From: Arthrobacter globiformis
GTDB taxonomy: Bacteria > Actinomycetota > Actinomycetes > Actinomycetales > Micrococcaceae
Assembly: GCF_030817195.1 (NCBI RefSeq)
Contig: NZ_JAUSYZ010000001.1
Location: 3,472,001-3,536,000 of the forward strand
Reading direction: 5' to 3'
DNA length: 64,000 nucleotides
Both the position numbers and the translations under genes were made by a program. Positions 8,917-16,251 of the stretch are shown in pieces (positions within the stretch are counted from its first letter, which is position 1; every line of letters starts with the position of its first letter). The notes beneath the pieces are model-generated. The model saw only the letters and a program-made list of their open reading frames with translations. It did no database searches and was not told the DNA's origin.

Positions 8917-8967
8917 GGCCACTCACTTGGCCCGGCCACTCACTTGGCCCGGCCACTCACTTGGCCC
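8917..8967 (-). repeat. Three perfect 17-bp tandem repeats across the DUF488 stop codon
   Basis: GGCCACTCACTTGGCCC occurs three times without mismatch at 8917, 8934 and 8951. The copy at 8951 contains the DUF488 stop (TGA on the minus strand, 8959-8957). The other copies repeat TGA at 8942-8940 and 8925-8923, giving stops in all three frames beyond the gene. Confidence 0.97.
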
Positions 8968-9340
8968 GCCCACGCGCTGCCAGGAACTCCAGCAGGACCC
9001 TGGCATGGTTCACCTCCGGATCCCGGGCCGCGTACAGCAGCGTCACTTTCCGGTGCTTTGCCGCCAGTTCCAGGAGCTGATCCACCGCCGGATTGCCCGC
9101 CAGCTCGTCCTCATAGCGGGCACGGAAGTCCTCGAACCGCTCCTGCATGTGGGCGAATTCCTGCCGGAGCGGCGGCGACGGCGCGACGTCCTTGAGCCAC
9201 AGCTCCAGCTGGGCCCGTTCCTTGCTGACCCCGCGCGGCCAGAGCCTGTCCACCAGAACCCGGCAGCCGTCGTCGTCCGCCGGTTCCTCGTAGATGCGTT
9301 TGATCGCGAAGGAAGCGTGTGCTTTGGCCATAGGCCGCAT
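8957..9340 (-). CDS. DUF488 family protein
   Basis: About 125-127 residues and cytoplasmic. The N-terminal IKRIYEEPADDDGCRVLVDR and the WPRGVSKE motif are typical of the DUF488 (YeaO-like) family, whose function is unproven. I prefer a start at 9340 or 9331 (MRPMAKAHAS). A GGGAG lies just upstream, and the longer frame to 9445 runs through repeats and looks non-coding. The 3' end lies within tandem repeats. valS diverges from it. Confidence 0.85.
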   Translation of the reverse strand: MRPMAKAHASFAIKRIYEEPADDDGCRVLVDRLWPRGVSKERAQLELWLKDVAPSPPLRQEFAHMQERFEDFRARYEDELAGNPAVDQLLELAAKHRKVTLLYAARDPEVNHARVLLEFLAARGRAK

Positions 9341-9377
9341 GCTACTCCCGCTGTCCGGCAGCGGGCACGCACTGCGG

Positions 9378-9431
9378 GGCAGGAAACAAACGCGCGGCAG
9401 GAAACAATTGCCCGGCATGAAACAATTGCTC
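9378..9431 (+). repeat. Three 18-bp tandem repeats immediately before valS
   Basis: Three consecutive 18-base units (GGCAGGAAACAATTGCCC and variants) start at 9378, 9396 and 9414 and end directly before the valS ATG at 9433. The first copy differs by several bases and the third by a few. They occupy the place where a ribosome binding site is expected, and no good Shine-Dalgarno is seen apart from the AGGAAA of the repeats. Confidence 0.85.
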
Positions 9432-9432
9432 C

Positions 9433-12048
9433 ATGGCTGAATCAACGCAGGGTACAGACACGCCCGCCACCGCCCCCATCAACGTCCCCGACAAGCCGGC
9501 CCTGGAAGGCCTGGAAGCTGCCCTCACGCAGCGCTGGCTCGAGGAAGGAACCTACCGGTTCGACCCGGACACCACCCGGGAACAGGTCTACTCGATCGAC
9601 ACTCCCCCGCCCACCGCTTCCGGTTCCCTCCACGTGGGCCACATGTTCTCCTTCACGCAGACCGACGTGCAGGCACGCTACATGCGCATGACGGGCAAGA
9701 ACGTCTTCTACCCCATGGGCTGGGACGACAACGGCCTGCCCACCGAGCGCCGCGTCCAGAACTACTACGGTGTCCGCTGCGATCCCGCCATCCCGTACAA
9801 CCCCGATTACCAGCCGCCGGCCCAGCCGGCGAAGAACCAGCGGGACTTCGACGTCGTCTCGCGGCAGAACTTCATCGAACTCTGCGAAGAGCTGGCCGTC
9901 GAGGACGAAAAGGTCTTCGAGAACCTGTTCCAGACCCTCGGCCTGTCCGTCGACTGGAACCTCACCTACCGCACCATCGACGACACCTCCCGGGCCGTCT
10001 CCCAGCGCGCGTTCCTCGCGAACCTCGCCGCCGGCGACGCCTACATGGCCGAGGCCCCCACCCTCTGGGACGTCACGTTCCGCACCGCCGTGGCGCAGGC
10101 CGAGCTCGAGGACCGCGAGGTCCCCGGTGCGTACTACCGCTACCCGTTCTTCACCGCCGACGGCGAGAAGATCTTCATCGAGACGACCCGTCCCGAACTG
10201 CTCGCGGCCTGCGCCGCACTGGTGGCAAACCCCGACGACGAGCGTTACCAGCCGCTGTTCGGCAAGACCGTCACGTCCCCCCTGTTCGACGTCGAACTGG
10301 AGGTCAAGGCCCACCCGCTGGCCAAGGCGGACAAGGGCTCGGGCATCGCGATGGTCTGCACCTTCGGTGACCTGACCGACGTGACCTGGTGGCGCGAACT
10401 CCAGCTCCCCACCCGCGCGATCGTGGGCCGCGACGGCCGCATCCTCGCCGAGACTCCGGAGTGGATCACCACGGATGCCGGCCGCGAGGCCTACGCCGCG
10501 ATCGCCGGCAAGACGGTCTTCTCCGCCAAGGAGGCCGTCGTGGAGATGCTCACGGAAGCGGACCTGCTCGACGGCGAACCCAAGAAGATCACCCACCCGG
10601 TGAACTTCTTCGAGAAGGGTGACAAGCCCCTTGAGGTGGTCACATCCCGGCAGTGGTACATCCGCAACGGCGGCCGCGACGAGGACCGCCGCGAACGCCT
10701 GATCGGCCGCGGGCAGGACATCGACTTCCACCCGTCCTTCATGCGCTCCCGGTACGAGAATTGGATTGCCGGCCTCAACGGTGACTGGCTGGTCTCCCGC
10801 CAGCGCTTCTTCGGCGTGCCGATCCCGATCTGGTACCCGCTGGACGCCCAGGGCAACCCGGACTACGACAACCCTGTCCTGCCGTCCGACGACCTGCTGC
10901 CGGTGGACCCGGCGGCCGACGCCGCACCGGGCTACGACGAATCCCAGCGCGACCAGCCCAATGGCTTCACCGGTGACGCTGACGTGCTGGACACCTGGGC
11001 CACCTCCTCCCTGACCCCGCAGATCGTGGGCGGCTGGAGCCGGGACGAGGACCTGTTCGCCAAGGTGTTCCCGTTCGACCTGCGCCCGCAGGGACACGAC
11101 ATCATCCGCACCTGGCTGTTCTCCTCCGCCGTACGCGCCGATGCCCTGCAGGACGTCGCGCCCTGGAAGCATGCGGCCATCTCCGGCTGGATCCTGGACC
11201 CGGACCGCAAGAAGATGTCCAAGTCCAAGGGCAACGTGGTGGTGCCGACCGACGTCCTGAACGAGTACGGTTCCGACGCCGTCCGCTACTGGGCTGCCTC
11301 CGCACGCCTGGGCGCCGACACGGCCTACGAGATCGCCCAGATGAAGATCGGCCGCCGCCTGGCCATCAAGCTGCTGAACGCCTCGAAGTTCGTCCTGAAC
11401 CTTGGCGCCACGGAGAACTCGGTGGTCTCCACAGACCTGTCCGTTCTGACCAATCCCCTGGACCGCGCCCTGCTGGCCCAGCTCTCCGAGGTCGTGGCCC
11501 AGGCCACCAAGGCGTTCGACAACTACGACTACGCCCGGGCCCTGCAGATCACCGAATCGTTCTTCTGGCAGTTCACCGACGACTACGTCGAACTGATCAA
11601 GGACCGGGCGTACGGTGCCGCCGGCGAGACCGAGCAGGCCTCCGTGCTCGCCGCCCTGGCCACCACGCTGGATTCGCTGCTGCGCCTCTTCGCGCCGTTC
11701 CTGCCCTTCGCCACCGAAGAGGTCTGGAGCTGGTGGCGGACCGGTTCCGTGCACCGTGCCGCCTGGCCGGCGCCGCTGGAAATCACCGACGGCGACACCG
11801 GCATGCTGGGCACCGTGGGCATTGCGCTCAGCGGCATCCGGAAGGCCAAGTCCGAGGCCAAGGTCAAGCAGCGCACCGAGGTCCTGTCGGCGACGATTAC
11901 GGCCCCGGAGTCACTCGTGGCCCAGCTTCAGGCAGGGCTCGGAGACCTCAAGGCCGCGGCCAACGCGCAGGAGATCTCGCTCAACACGGGCGAGGGCGAG
12001 CTTACGGTCAGCAGCGTGGAGCTGGCCCCGGCCGAGGAGCCGGCGTAG
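9433..12048 (+). CDS. valS: Valyl-tRNA synthetase
   Basis: An 871-residue class Ia synthetase charging tRNA-Val. The HIGH-type motif is GSLHVGHMFSF near residue 62 and the KMSKS loop is RKKMSKSKGNVV near residue 593. The editing domain and the C-terminal anticodon-binding region are in the expected order. The start ATG is preceded directly by tandem repeats rather than by a strong ribosome binding site. No T-box is visible in the short leader, in contrast to ileS. Two tandem terminator hairpins follow, so it is monocistronic. Confidence 0.97.
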   Translation: MAESTQGTDTPATAPINVPDKPALEGLEAALTQRWLEEGTYRFDPDTTREQVYSIDTPPPTASGSLHVGHMFSFTQTDVQARYMRMTGKNVFYPMGWDDNGLPTERRVQNYYGVRCDPAIPYNPDYQPPAQPAKNQRDFDVVSRQNFIELCEELAVEDEKVFENLFQTLGLSVDWNLTYRTIDDTSRAVSQRAFLANLAAGDAYMAEAPTLWDVTFRTAVAQAELEDREVPGAYYRYPFFTADGEKIFIETTRPELLAACAALVANPDDERYQPLFGKTVTSPLFDVELEVKAHPLAKADKGSGIAMVCTFGDLTDVTWWRELQLPTRAIVGRDGRILAETPEWITTDAGREAYAAIAGKTVFSAKEAVVEMLTEADLLDGEPKKITHPVNFFEKGDKPLEVVTSRQWYIRNGGRDEDRRERLIGRGQDIDFHPSFMRSRYENWIAGLNGDWLVSRQRFFGVPIPIWYPLDAQGNPDYDNPVLPSDDLLPVDPAADAAPGYDESQRDQPNGFTGDADVLDTWATSSLTPQIVGGWSRDEDLFAKVFPFDLRPQGHDIIRTWLFSSAVRADALQDVAPWKHAAISGWILDPDRKKMSKSKGNVVVPTDVLNEYGSDAVRYWAASARLGADTAYEIAQMKIGRRLAIKLLNASKFVLNLGATENSVVSTDLSVLTNPLDRALLAQLSEVVAQATKAFDNYDYARALQITESFFWQFTDDYVELIKDRAYGAAGETEQASVLAALATTLDSLLRLFAPFLPFATEEVWSWWRTGSVHRAAWPAPLEITDGDTGMLGTVGIALSGIRKAKSEAKVKQRTEVLSATITAPESLVAQLQAGLGDLKAAANAQEISLNTGEGELTVSSVELAPAEEPA

Positions 12049-12075
12049 GCCTAACCGGCCTTGGCCGAACACTTC

Positions 12076-12110
12076 GAAGCCCCATCAGCGCCTGGCGCTG
12101 GTGGGGCTTC
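12076..12110 (+). terminator. valS terminator, first hairpin
   Basis: A 17-bp stem (GAAGCCCCATCAGCGCC with its near-complement) with a single-base loop region, followed by GGTTTTT. It lies 28 bases after the valS stop. Confidence 0.9.
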
Positions 12111-12127
12111 GGTTTTTGGGCAAAGGG

Positions 12128-12163
12128 GAAGCCCCATCAGCGTTTTGCCGTTGGTGGGGCTTC
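12128..12163 (+). terminator. valS terminator, second related hairpin
   Basis: The left arm starts with the same GAAGCCCCATCAGCG as the preceding hairpin and the right arm with the same GGTGGGGCTTC ending, followed by GACTTTT. The pair looks like a duplication of one terminator whose loop has diverged. Confidence 0.85.
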
Positions 12164-12366
12164 GACTTTTCGGCTGTCTGGTGACATCTTTGACAGTCTG
12201 GCAAGATCCTCAGAAATTTCAGGTCTTCCTACCTTGTCACCGGTAGCCTGCTTCTAACTTTGCCGAAGGCTGCGTTGGAAGCATGTCACTGAATCTTTGG
12301 TTCTTGCGTCTCACTTCTTTCGAAGTGGGTAAGTTCTATCTTTGTCCTCCGGTTCCGGATGCGCAA

Positions 12367-12408
12367 GAGCCCCGGCAGAACTACTCTCATGTAGTTCTAC
12401 CGGGGCTC
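12367..12408 (-). terminator. Terminator-like hairpin downstream of the nitroreductase gene
   Basis: An 18-bp stem (GAGCCCCGGCAGAACTAC with one mismatch) around a TCTCAT loop. It lies 60 bases beyond the stop of the minus-strand gene at 12471. The U-tract is weak on either strand. Confidence 0.7.
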
Positions 12409-12434
12409 CTGAAGACGCCCGACGGCGGCCCTCT

Positions 12435-12484
12435 GGATCAGTGGAAGGCCGGGTCAGTCGAAAGGCCGGGTCAGTCGAAGGCGG
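12435..12484 (-). repeat. Imperfect ~17-bp tandem repeats across the nitroreductase stop codon
   Basis: Three related units, of the form GGTCAGTCGAAAGGCCG, lie at about 12436, 12453 and 12470. The TGA stop of the gene (12473-12471) recurs as TGA at 12456-12454 and 12440-12438. The copies differ by single-base indels and substitutions. Confidence 0.8.
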
Positions 12485-13085
12485 GGCTTTCGGTGCGGCT
12501 GCGCTTGATCTCAAAGAAATGCGGGTAGGCCGCGAGGGTCACCGTCGCGTCCCAGATCTTCCCGGCTTCCTCTCCCCGCGGAATACGGGTGAGGACAGGT
12601 CCGAAGAACGCGGTGCCGTTGAAGGCCACCACCGGGGTTCCGACGTCCTGGCCCACGAGGGAGATGCCCTTTTCGTGGCTGGCCCGAAGCTGGGCATCGT
12701 ACTCGTCGGAGTCAGCGACGGCTGCCAGTTCGGCGGGAAGGCCGCAGTCAGCCAGTGCCTTGCTGATGACGATCGAAAAGTCCTTCTGGCCGCCGTCGTG
12801 GATCTGCGATCCCATGGCGTCATACAGCGGCTTGACCACGTGGTCGCCATGCTGCTCCTGCGCGGCGATGATGACCCTGACCGGGCCCCAGGCCTTGTCC
12901 ATGGCTTCACGGTACTTGGGGTCGAGGTCGCGGCCCTCGTTCAGCACGGACAGGCTCATGACGTGCCACTCCGTCTTGATGTTACGGACGCCTTCCACCT
13001 CGCCGATCCAGCGGGAGGTGATCCAGGCGAACGGGCAGAGGGGGTCGAACCAGAAGTCGGCCTTGTTGGCGGCGGTCTCAGACAC
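12471..13085 (-). CDS. DsbA-family protein, Rv2466c-like mycothiol-dependent nitroreductase
   Basis: 204 residues, thioredoxin fold with a helical insertion. The sequence resembles the actinobacterial Rv2466c family throughout: ADFWFDPLCP, WGPVRV, GTPVV, FFGPVL, IPRGEEAGK and the C-terminal PHFFE. That family uses mycothiol and reduces nitro compounds. The active site here reads CPFA, whereas the family's usual CPWC has a second cysteine, so only one catalytic cysteine remains. The GTG start at 13085 has GAGGAG at a spacing of 7; the longer frame to 13148 has no such signal. It is monocistronic, with repeats at its 3' end. Confidence 0.88.
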   Translation of the reverse strand: MSETAANKADFWFDPLCPFAWITSRWIGEVEGVRNIKTEWHVMSLSVLNEGRDLDPKYREAMDKAWGPVRVIIAAQEQHGDHVVKPLYDAMGSQIHDGGQKDFSIVISKALADCGLPAELAAVADSDEYDAQLRASHEKGISLVGQDVGTPVVAFNGTAFFGPVLTRIPRGEEAGKIWDATVTLAAYPHFFEIKRSRTESPAFD

Positions 13086-13171
13086 AGCAAATCTCCTCAG
13101 GGAAGTCTTCGGGGTGTGGCGTGCCGCAAAGCCGTACTCGCAGCGCACGCTTAAGCGACAGCGACCGATCG

Positions 13172-13228
13172 GGCGGATTTATTCCGGCTAGGCGGACTTA
13201 TTCCGGCTAGGCGGACTTGTTCCGGCGT
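13172..13228 (-). repeat. Three 19-bp tandem repeats across the clpX stop codon
   Basis: Units of GGCGGACTTATTCCGGCTA start at 13172, 13191 and 13210 with one to three substitutions. The last unit lies within the clpX coding end. The stop TAG (13209-13207) is repeated at 13190-13188, 19 bases away and therefore in another frame. Confidence 0.93.
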
Positions 13229-14493
13229 TTGGCCACGACGTCGTGCGTGATCATGGTGGGCTGGGCCTTCTTCGCCACGACGTCCGCCGTGATGACCACG
13301 CTTGCGATGTCGTCCCTGCTGGGCAGGTCGAACATGACCGGCAGGAGGACTTCCTCCATAATGGCGCGCAGTCCGCGGGCTCCGGTTCCCCGTTCCAGGG
13401 CCTGGTCGGCAATCAGGTCCAGGGCGTCGTCGTCGAACACCAGCTCCACGCCGTCCAGCTGGAACATTTTCTGGTACTGCTTGACCAGGGCGTTCTTGGG
13501 CGTGGACAGGATCTGGATCAGGGCCGGACGGTCAAGGTTGGATACCGTGGTGATGACCGGCAGGCGGCCGATGAATTCCGGAATAAGCCCGAACTTCAGC
13601 AGGTCTTCCGGCATCACTTCGCCGTAGGAGTCGGTGTTCTTGACCTCGTTCAGCGGTGCACCGAAACCGATGCCCTTGCGTCCGGAGCGGGAACCGATGA
13701 TGTCCTCCAGGCCGGCAAAGGCGCCGGCAACGATGAAGAGGACGTTGGTGGTGTCGATCTGGATGAATTCCTGGTGCGGGTGCTTGCGGCCGCCCTGCGG
13801 GGGAACCGAGGCAACCGTTCCTTCCAGGATCTTCAGCAGGGCCTGCTGCACGCCCTCGCCCGAAACGTCGCGGGTGATCGAGGGGTTTTCGCTCTTGCGC
13901 GAGATCTTGTCGATCTCGTCGATGTAGATGATGCCCTGTTCGGCCTTTTTGACGTCATAGTCGGCGGCCTGGATGAGCTTGAGGAGGATGTTCTCCACGT
14001 CCTCGCCCACGTACCCGGCTTCGGTCAGGGCGGTGGCGTCGGCAACGGCAAAAGGCACGTTCAGCCGGCGCGCCAGGGTCTGCGCAAGGTAGGTCTTGCC
14101 GCAGCCAGTGGGGCCAATCAGGAGAATGTTGGACTTCGCGATTTCAACGTCATCGTGGTGTACACCGTCCGCCAGTGTGCCGCTCTTGGGCGCATGGCCG
14201 GCCTGGATCCGCTTGTAGTGGTTGTACACCGCGACGGCGAGGGAACGCTTGGCCGGTTCCTGGCCAATGACGTATTCCTGCAGGAAGTCAAAGATCTCAC
14301 GGGGCTTGGGCAGTTCGAAACTGCCCAGATCGGCGACCTCTGCGAGTTCTTCCTCGATGATCTCGTTACAGAGCTCGATGCACTCGTCGCAGATGTAGAC
14401 GCCGGGCCCGGCAATGAGCTTGCGCACCTGCTTTTGGCTCTTGCCGCAGAAAGAGCACTTGAGCAGATCCGCGCTCTCGCCAATCCGAGCCAT
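13207..14493 (-). CDS. clpX: ATP-dependent Clp protease ATP-binding subunit ClpX
   Basis: A 428-residue AAA+ unfoldase that feeds substrates to the ClpP chambers. The N-terminal zinc-binding domain has CSFCGKSQKQVRKL and CDECIELC. Walker A is GPTGCGKTYLAQ, Walker B is IIYIDEIDK, and the C-terminal domain has the ERGTGARGLR sensor 2 motif. I start at MARIGESA (14493), preceded by AAGGGG; the extra N-terminal residues of the longer frame are not family-like. It lies downstream of clpP1-clpP2 in the same direction, but a hairpin at 14625-14660 and 200 bases separate them, so it probably has its own promoter. Confidence 0.97.
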   Translation of the reverse strand: MARIGESADLLKCSFCGKSQKQVRKLIAGPGVYICDECIELCNEIIEEELAEVADLGSFELPKPREIFDFLQEYVIGQEPAKRSLAVAVYNHYKRIQAGHAPKSGTLADGVHHDDVEIAKSNILLIGPTGCGKTYLAQTLARRLNVPFAVADATALTEAGYVGEDVENILLKLIQAADYDVKKAEQGIIYIDEIDKISRKSENPSITRDVSGEGVQQALLKILEGTVASVPPQGGRKHPHQEFIQIDTTNVLFIVAGAFAGLEDIIGSRSGRKGIGFGAPLNEVKNTDSYGEVMPEDLLKFGLIPEFIGRLPVITTVSNLDRPALIQILSTPKNALVKQYQKMFQLDGVELVFDDDALDLIADQALERGTGARGLRAIMEEVLLPVMFDLPSRDDIASVVITADVVAKKAQPTMITHDVVAKRRNKSA

Positions 14494-14624
14494 ATGTGAA
14501 CCCCTTAGTATCTTGCCGCAAGGGCAGCTTTGCACCGGTTGCTGGAATCACGGCCCTACCTGGCGGATCCGGCAATGATTACATCCACTCTAGGTCACAT
14601 TCGGCCCGAGGGGTGGAAACCGGG

Positions 14625-14660
14625 CGCCGGTGCGGTTCAAAAATCTCAACCGCACCGGCG
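14625..14660 (-). terminator. Terminator after clpP2
   Basis: A perfect 13-bp stem (CGCCGGTGCGGTT) with a 10-base loop, 35 bases beyond the clpP2 stop on the minus strand, between clpP2 and clpX. Confidence 0.75.
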
Positions 14661-14695
14661 TCCGTTACTGCTATTTACCCGGCCTGGGCCCGCAT

Positions 14696-15355
14696 TTAGC
14701 GGGCAAGTGCCTGCGGCTTGATCTTGCGGGAATCGAGGACCTGGTCGATCAGGCCGTAGTCCTGCGCCTCTGCGGCGGTGAGGATCTTGTCCCGCTCAAT
14801 GTCGTTGTTGACCTGTTCCGGCGTCCGGCCGGAGTGCTTGGCCAGGGTGTCCTCCAGCCAGGTCCGCATGCGCATGACTTCGGCCGCCTGGATCTCCAGG
14901 TCGGACGCCTGTCCGCCCTGGCCGCCGGACAGCGCCGGCTGGTGGATCAGAACGCGGGCGTTGGGCAGCGCGAGCCGCTTGCCCGGTGTTCCCGCAGCCA
15001 GCAGCACGGCCGCGGCACTTGCCGCCTGGCCCAGGCACACGGTCTGGATCTCAGGGCGGATGTACTGCATGGTGTCGTAGATCGCGGTCATGGCGGTGAA
15101 CGAGCCGCCCGGCGAGTTGATGTACAGGGTGATGTCGCGGTCCGGGTCCGTGGACTCCAGCACCAGCAGCTGCGCCATGATGTCGTCGGCGGAGGCGTCG
15201 TCCACCTGGACACCGAGGAAGATGATGCGGTCCTCGAAGAGCTTGGTGTAGGGGTCCTGGCGCTTGAAGCCGTACGGCGTGCGCTCCTCGAACTGCGGCA
15301 GAACGTAGCGGCTTGTCGGCAGGTTACCGGCAGACGATCCGAAATTGTAGTTCAT
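14696..15355 (-). CDS. clpP2: ATP-dependent Clp protease proteolytic subunit (clpP2-type)
   Basis: 219 residues, a serine protease forming half of the mixed ClpP1P2 barrel of actinobacteria. The catalytic triad is visible as Ser in LGQAASAAAVLL, His in VLIHQPAL and Asp in the AQDYGLID region. Two ATGs lie close together (15361, 15355). I chose 15355 (MNYNFGSS) because AGGAG lies 8 bases before it but only 2 bases before the first. It follows clpP1 by 38 bases, so the two are cotranscribed and made together. The N-terminal propeptide region differs from ClpP1. Confidence 0.95.
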   Translation of the reverse strand: MNYNFGSSAGNLPTSRYVLPQFEERTPYGFKRQDPYTKLFEDRIIFLGVQVDDASADDIMAQLLVLESTDPDRDITLYINSPGGSFTAMTAIYDTMQYIRPEIQTVCLGQAASAAAVLLAAGTPGKRLALPNARVLIHQPALSGGQGGQASDLEIQAAEVMRMRTWLEDTLAKHSGRTPEQVNNDIERDKILTAAEAQDYGLIDQVLDSRKIKPQALAR

Positions 15356-15393
15356 GTTCATTGCTCCTGGATTCAGTTCTGTCGTGATGCCGG

Positions 15394-16035
15394 TTAGCTC
15401 TGGCCGTTGGATGACGCATTCTGGGTTCCGCCGCCGCCGGCGACAGATCCCGCGTGCGCCGAGATCTTGTCGAAGAAGCCGTATTCGAGCGCTTCGGTGG
15501 CGGTGAACCACTTGTCGCGGTCGTTGTCCTTGAGGATGGTTTCCACGGTCTGGCCGGTCTGGTCTGCCGTGAGCTCAGCCATGACCTTCTTCATGTGGAG
15601 GATCAGCTCGGCCTGGATCTTGATGTCCGAAGCCGTTCCGCCGATGCCGCCGGAAGGCTGGTGCATCAGGATGCGGGCGTTCGGGGTGGCGTAGCGCTTG
15701 CCCTTGGTGCCGGAGGACAGCAGGAACTGTCCCATGGAGGCAGCCAGGCCGGTGGCGACGGTAACGACGTCGTTGGGGATGAACTGCATGGTGTCGTAGA
15801 TGGCCATGCCGGCTGTCACCGAGCCGCCGGGAGAGTTGATGTAGAGGTAGATGTCCTTGTTGGGATCCTCGGCGGACAGCAGCAGCAGCTGTGAGCAGAT
15901 GGCGTTCGCGTTCTCGTCGCGGACCTCGGAGCCAAGCCAGATGATGCGCTCTTTCAGCAGGCGGTTGTAGATGTAGTTGTCCTGGGCTGCAGGATCGACG
16001 GTTGCCATGCGGGGGGCCGCTGCTTGCTGTGACAT
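15394..16035 (-). CDS. clpP1: ATP-dependent Clp protease proteolytic subunit (clpP1-type)
   Basis: 213 residues, the partner ClpP subunit. Triad residues are Ser in TGLAASMGQFLL, His in ILMHQPSGG and Asp in the EYGFFD region. The start at 16035 has GAGAGGTAAG upstream. The Gly/Asn/Ser-rich C-terminal tail (GGGGTQNASSNGQS) is longer than in most ClpP proteins and may be disordered. Trigger factor lies upstream on the same strand behind a terminator, so clpP1-clpP2 has its own promoter in the 16036-16198 gap. Confidence 0.95.
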   Translation of the reverse strand: MSQQAAAPRMATVDPAAQDNYIYNRLLKERIIWLGSEVRDENANAICSQLLLLSAEDPNKDIYLYINSPGGSVTAGMAIYDTMQFIPNDVVTVATGLAASMGQFLLSSGTKGKRYATPNARILMHQPSGGIGGTASDIKIQAELILHMKKVMAELTADQTGQTVETILKDNDRDKWFTATEALEYGFFDKISAHAGSVAGGGGTQNASSNGQS

Positions 16036-16198
16036 GTGTACTTACCTCTCGCTGGTGACGGTGACATCACTGAACGACATCACTGAACTTCACTACTTGG
16101 ACACTAACCGCTTTCGGGGCGGAATTGTTCGTCGGAATCGCGCTGTTCGCTGACGGCGCACGATTGCCCGCGGGAGCTGTACACCGGCCGTTAACGCG

Positions 16199-16230
16199 CC
16201 AGCCCCCGGATCCGAGGACCCGGGGGCTGG
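16199..16230 (-). terminator. Terminator after tig
   Basis: A perfect 11-bp GC-rich stem (CCAGCCCCCGG) 21 bases beyond the trigger factor stop, in the gap before clpP1. Confidence 0.8.
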
Positions 16231-16251
16231 CGGCACTGATGCGTGCAGCTG

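Noticed and set aside
9442..11754. 770-codon minus-strand frame inside valS
   Set aside because: Antisense shadow of valS with typical Gly/Val/Leu-rich low-complexity translation.
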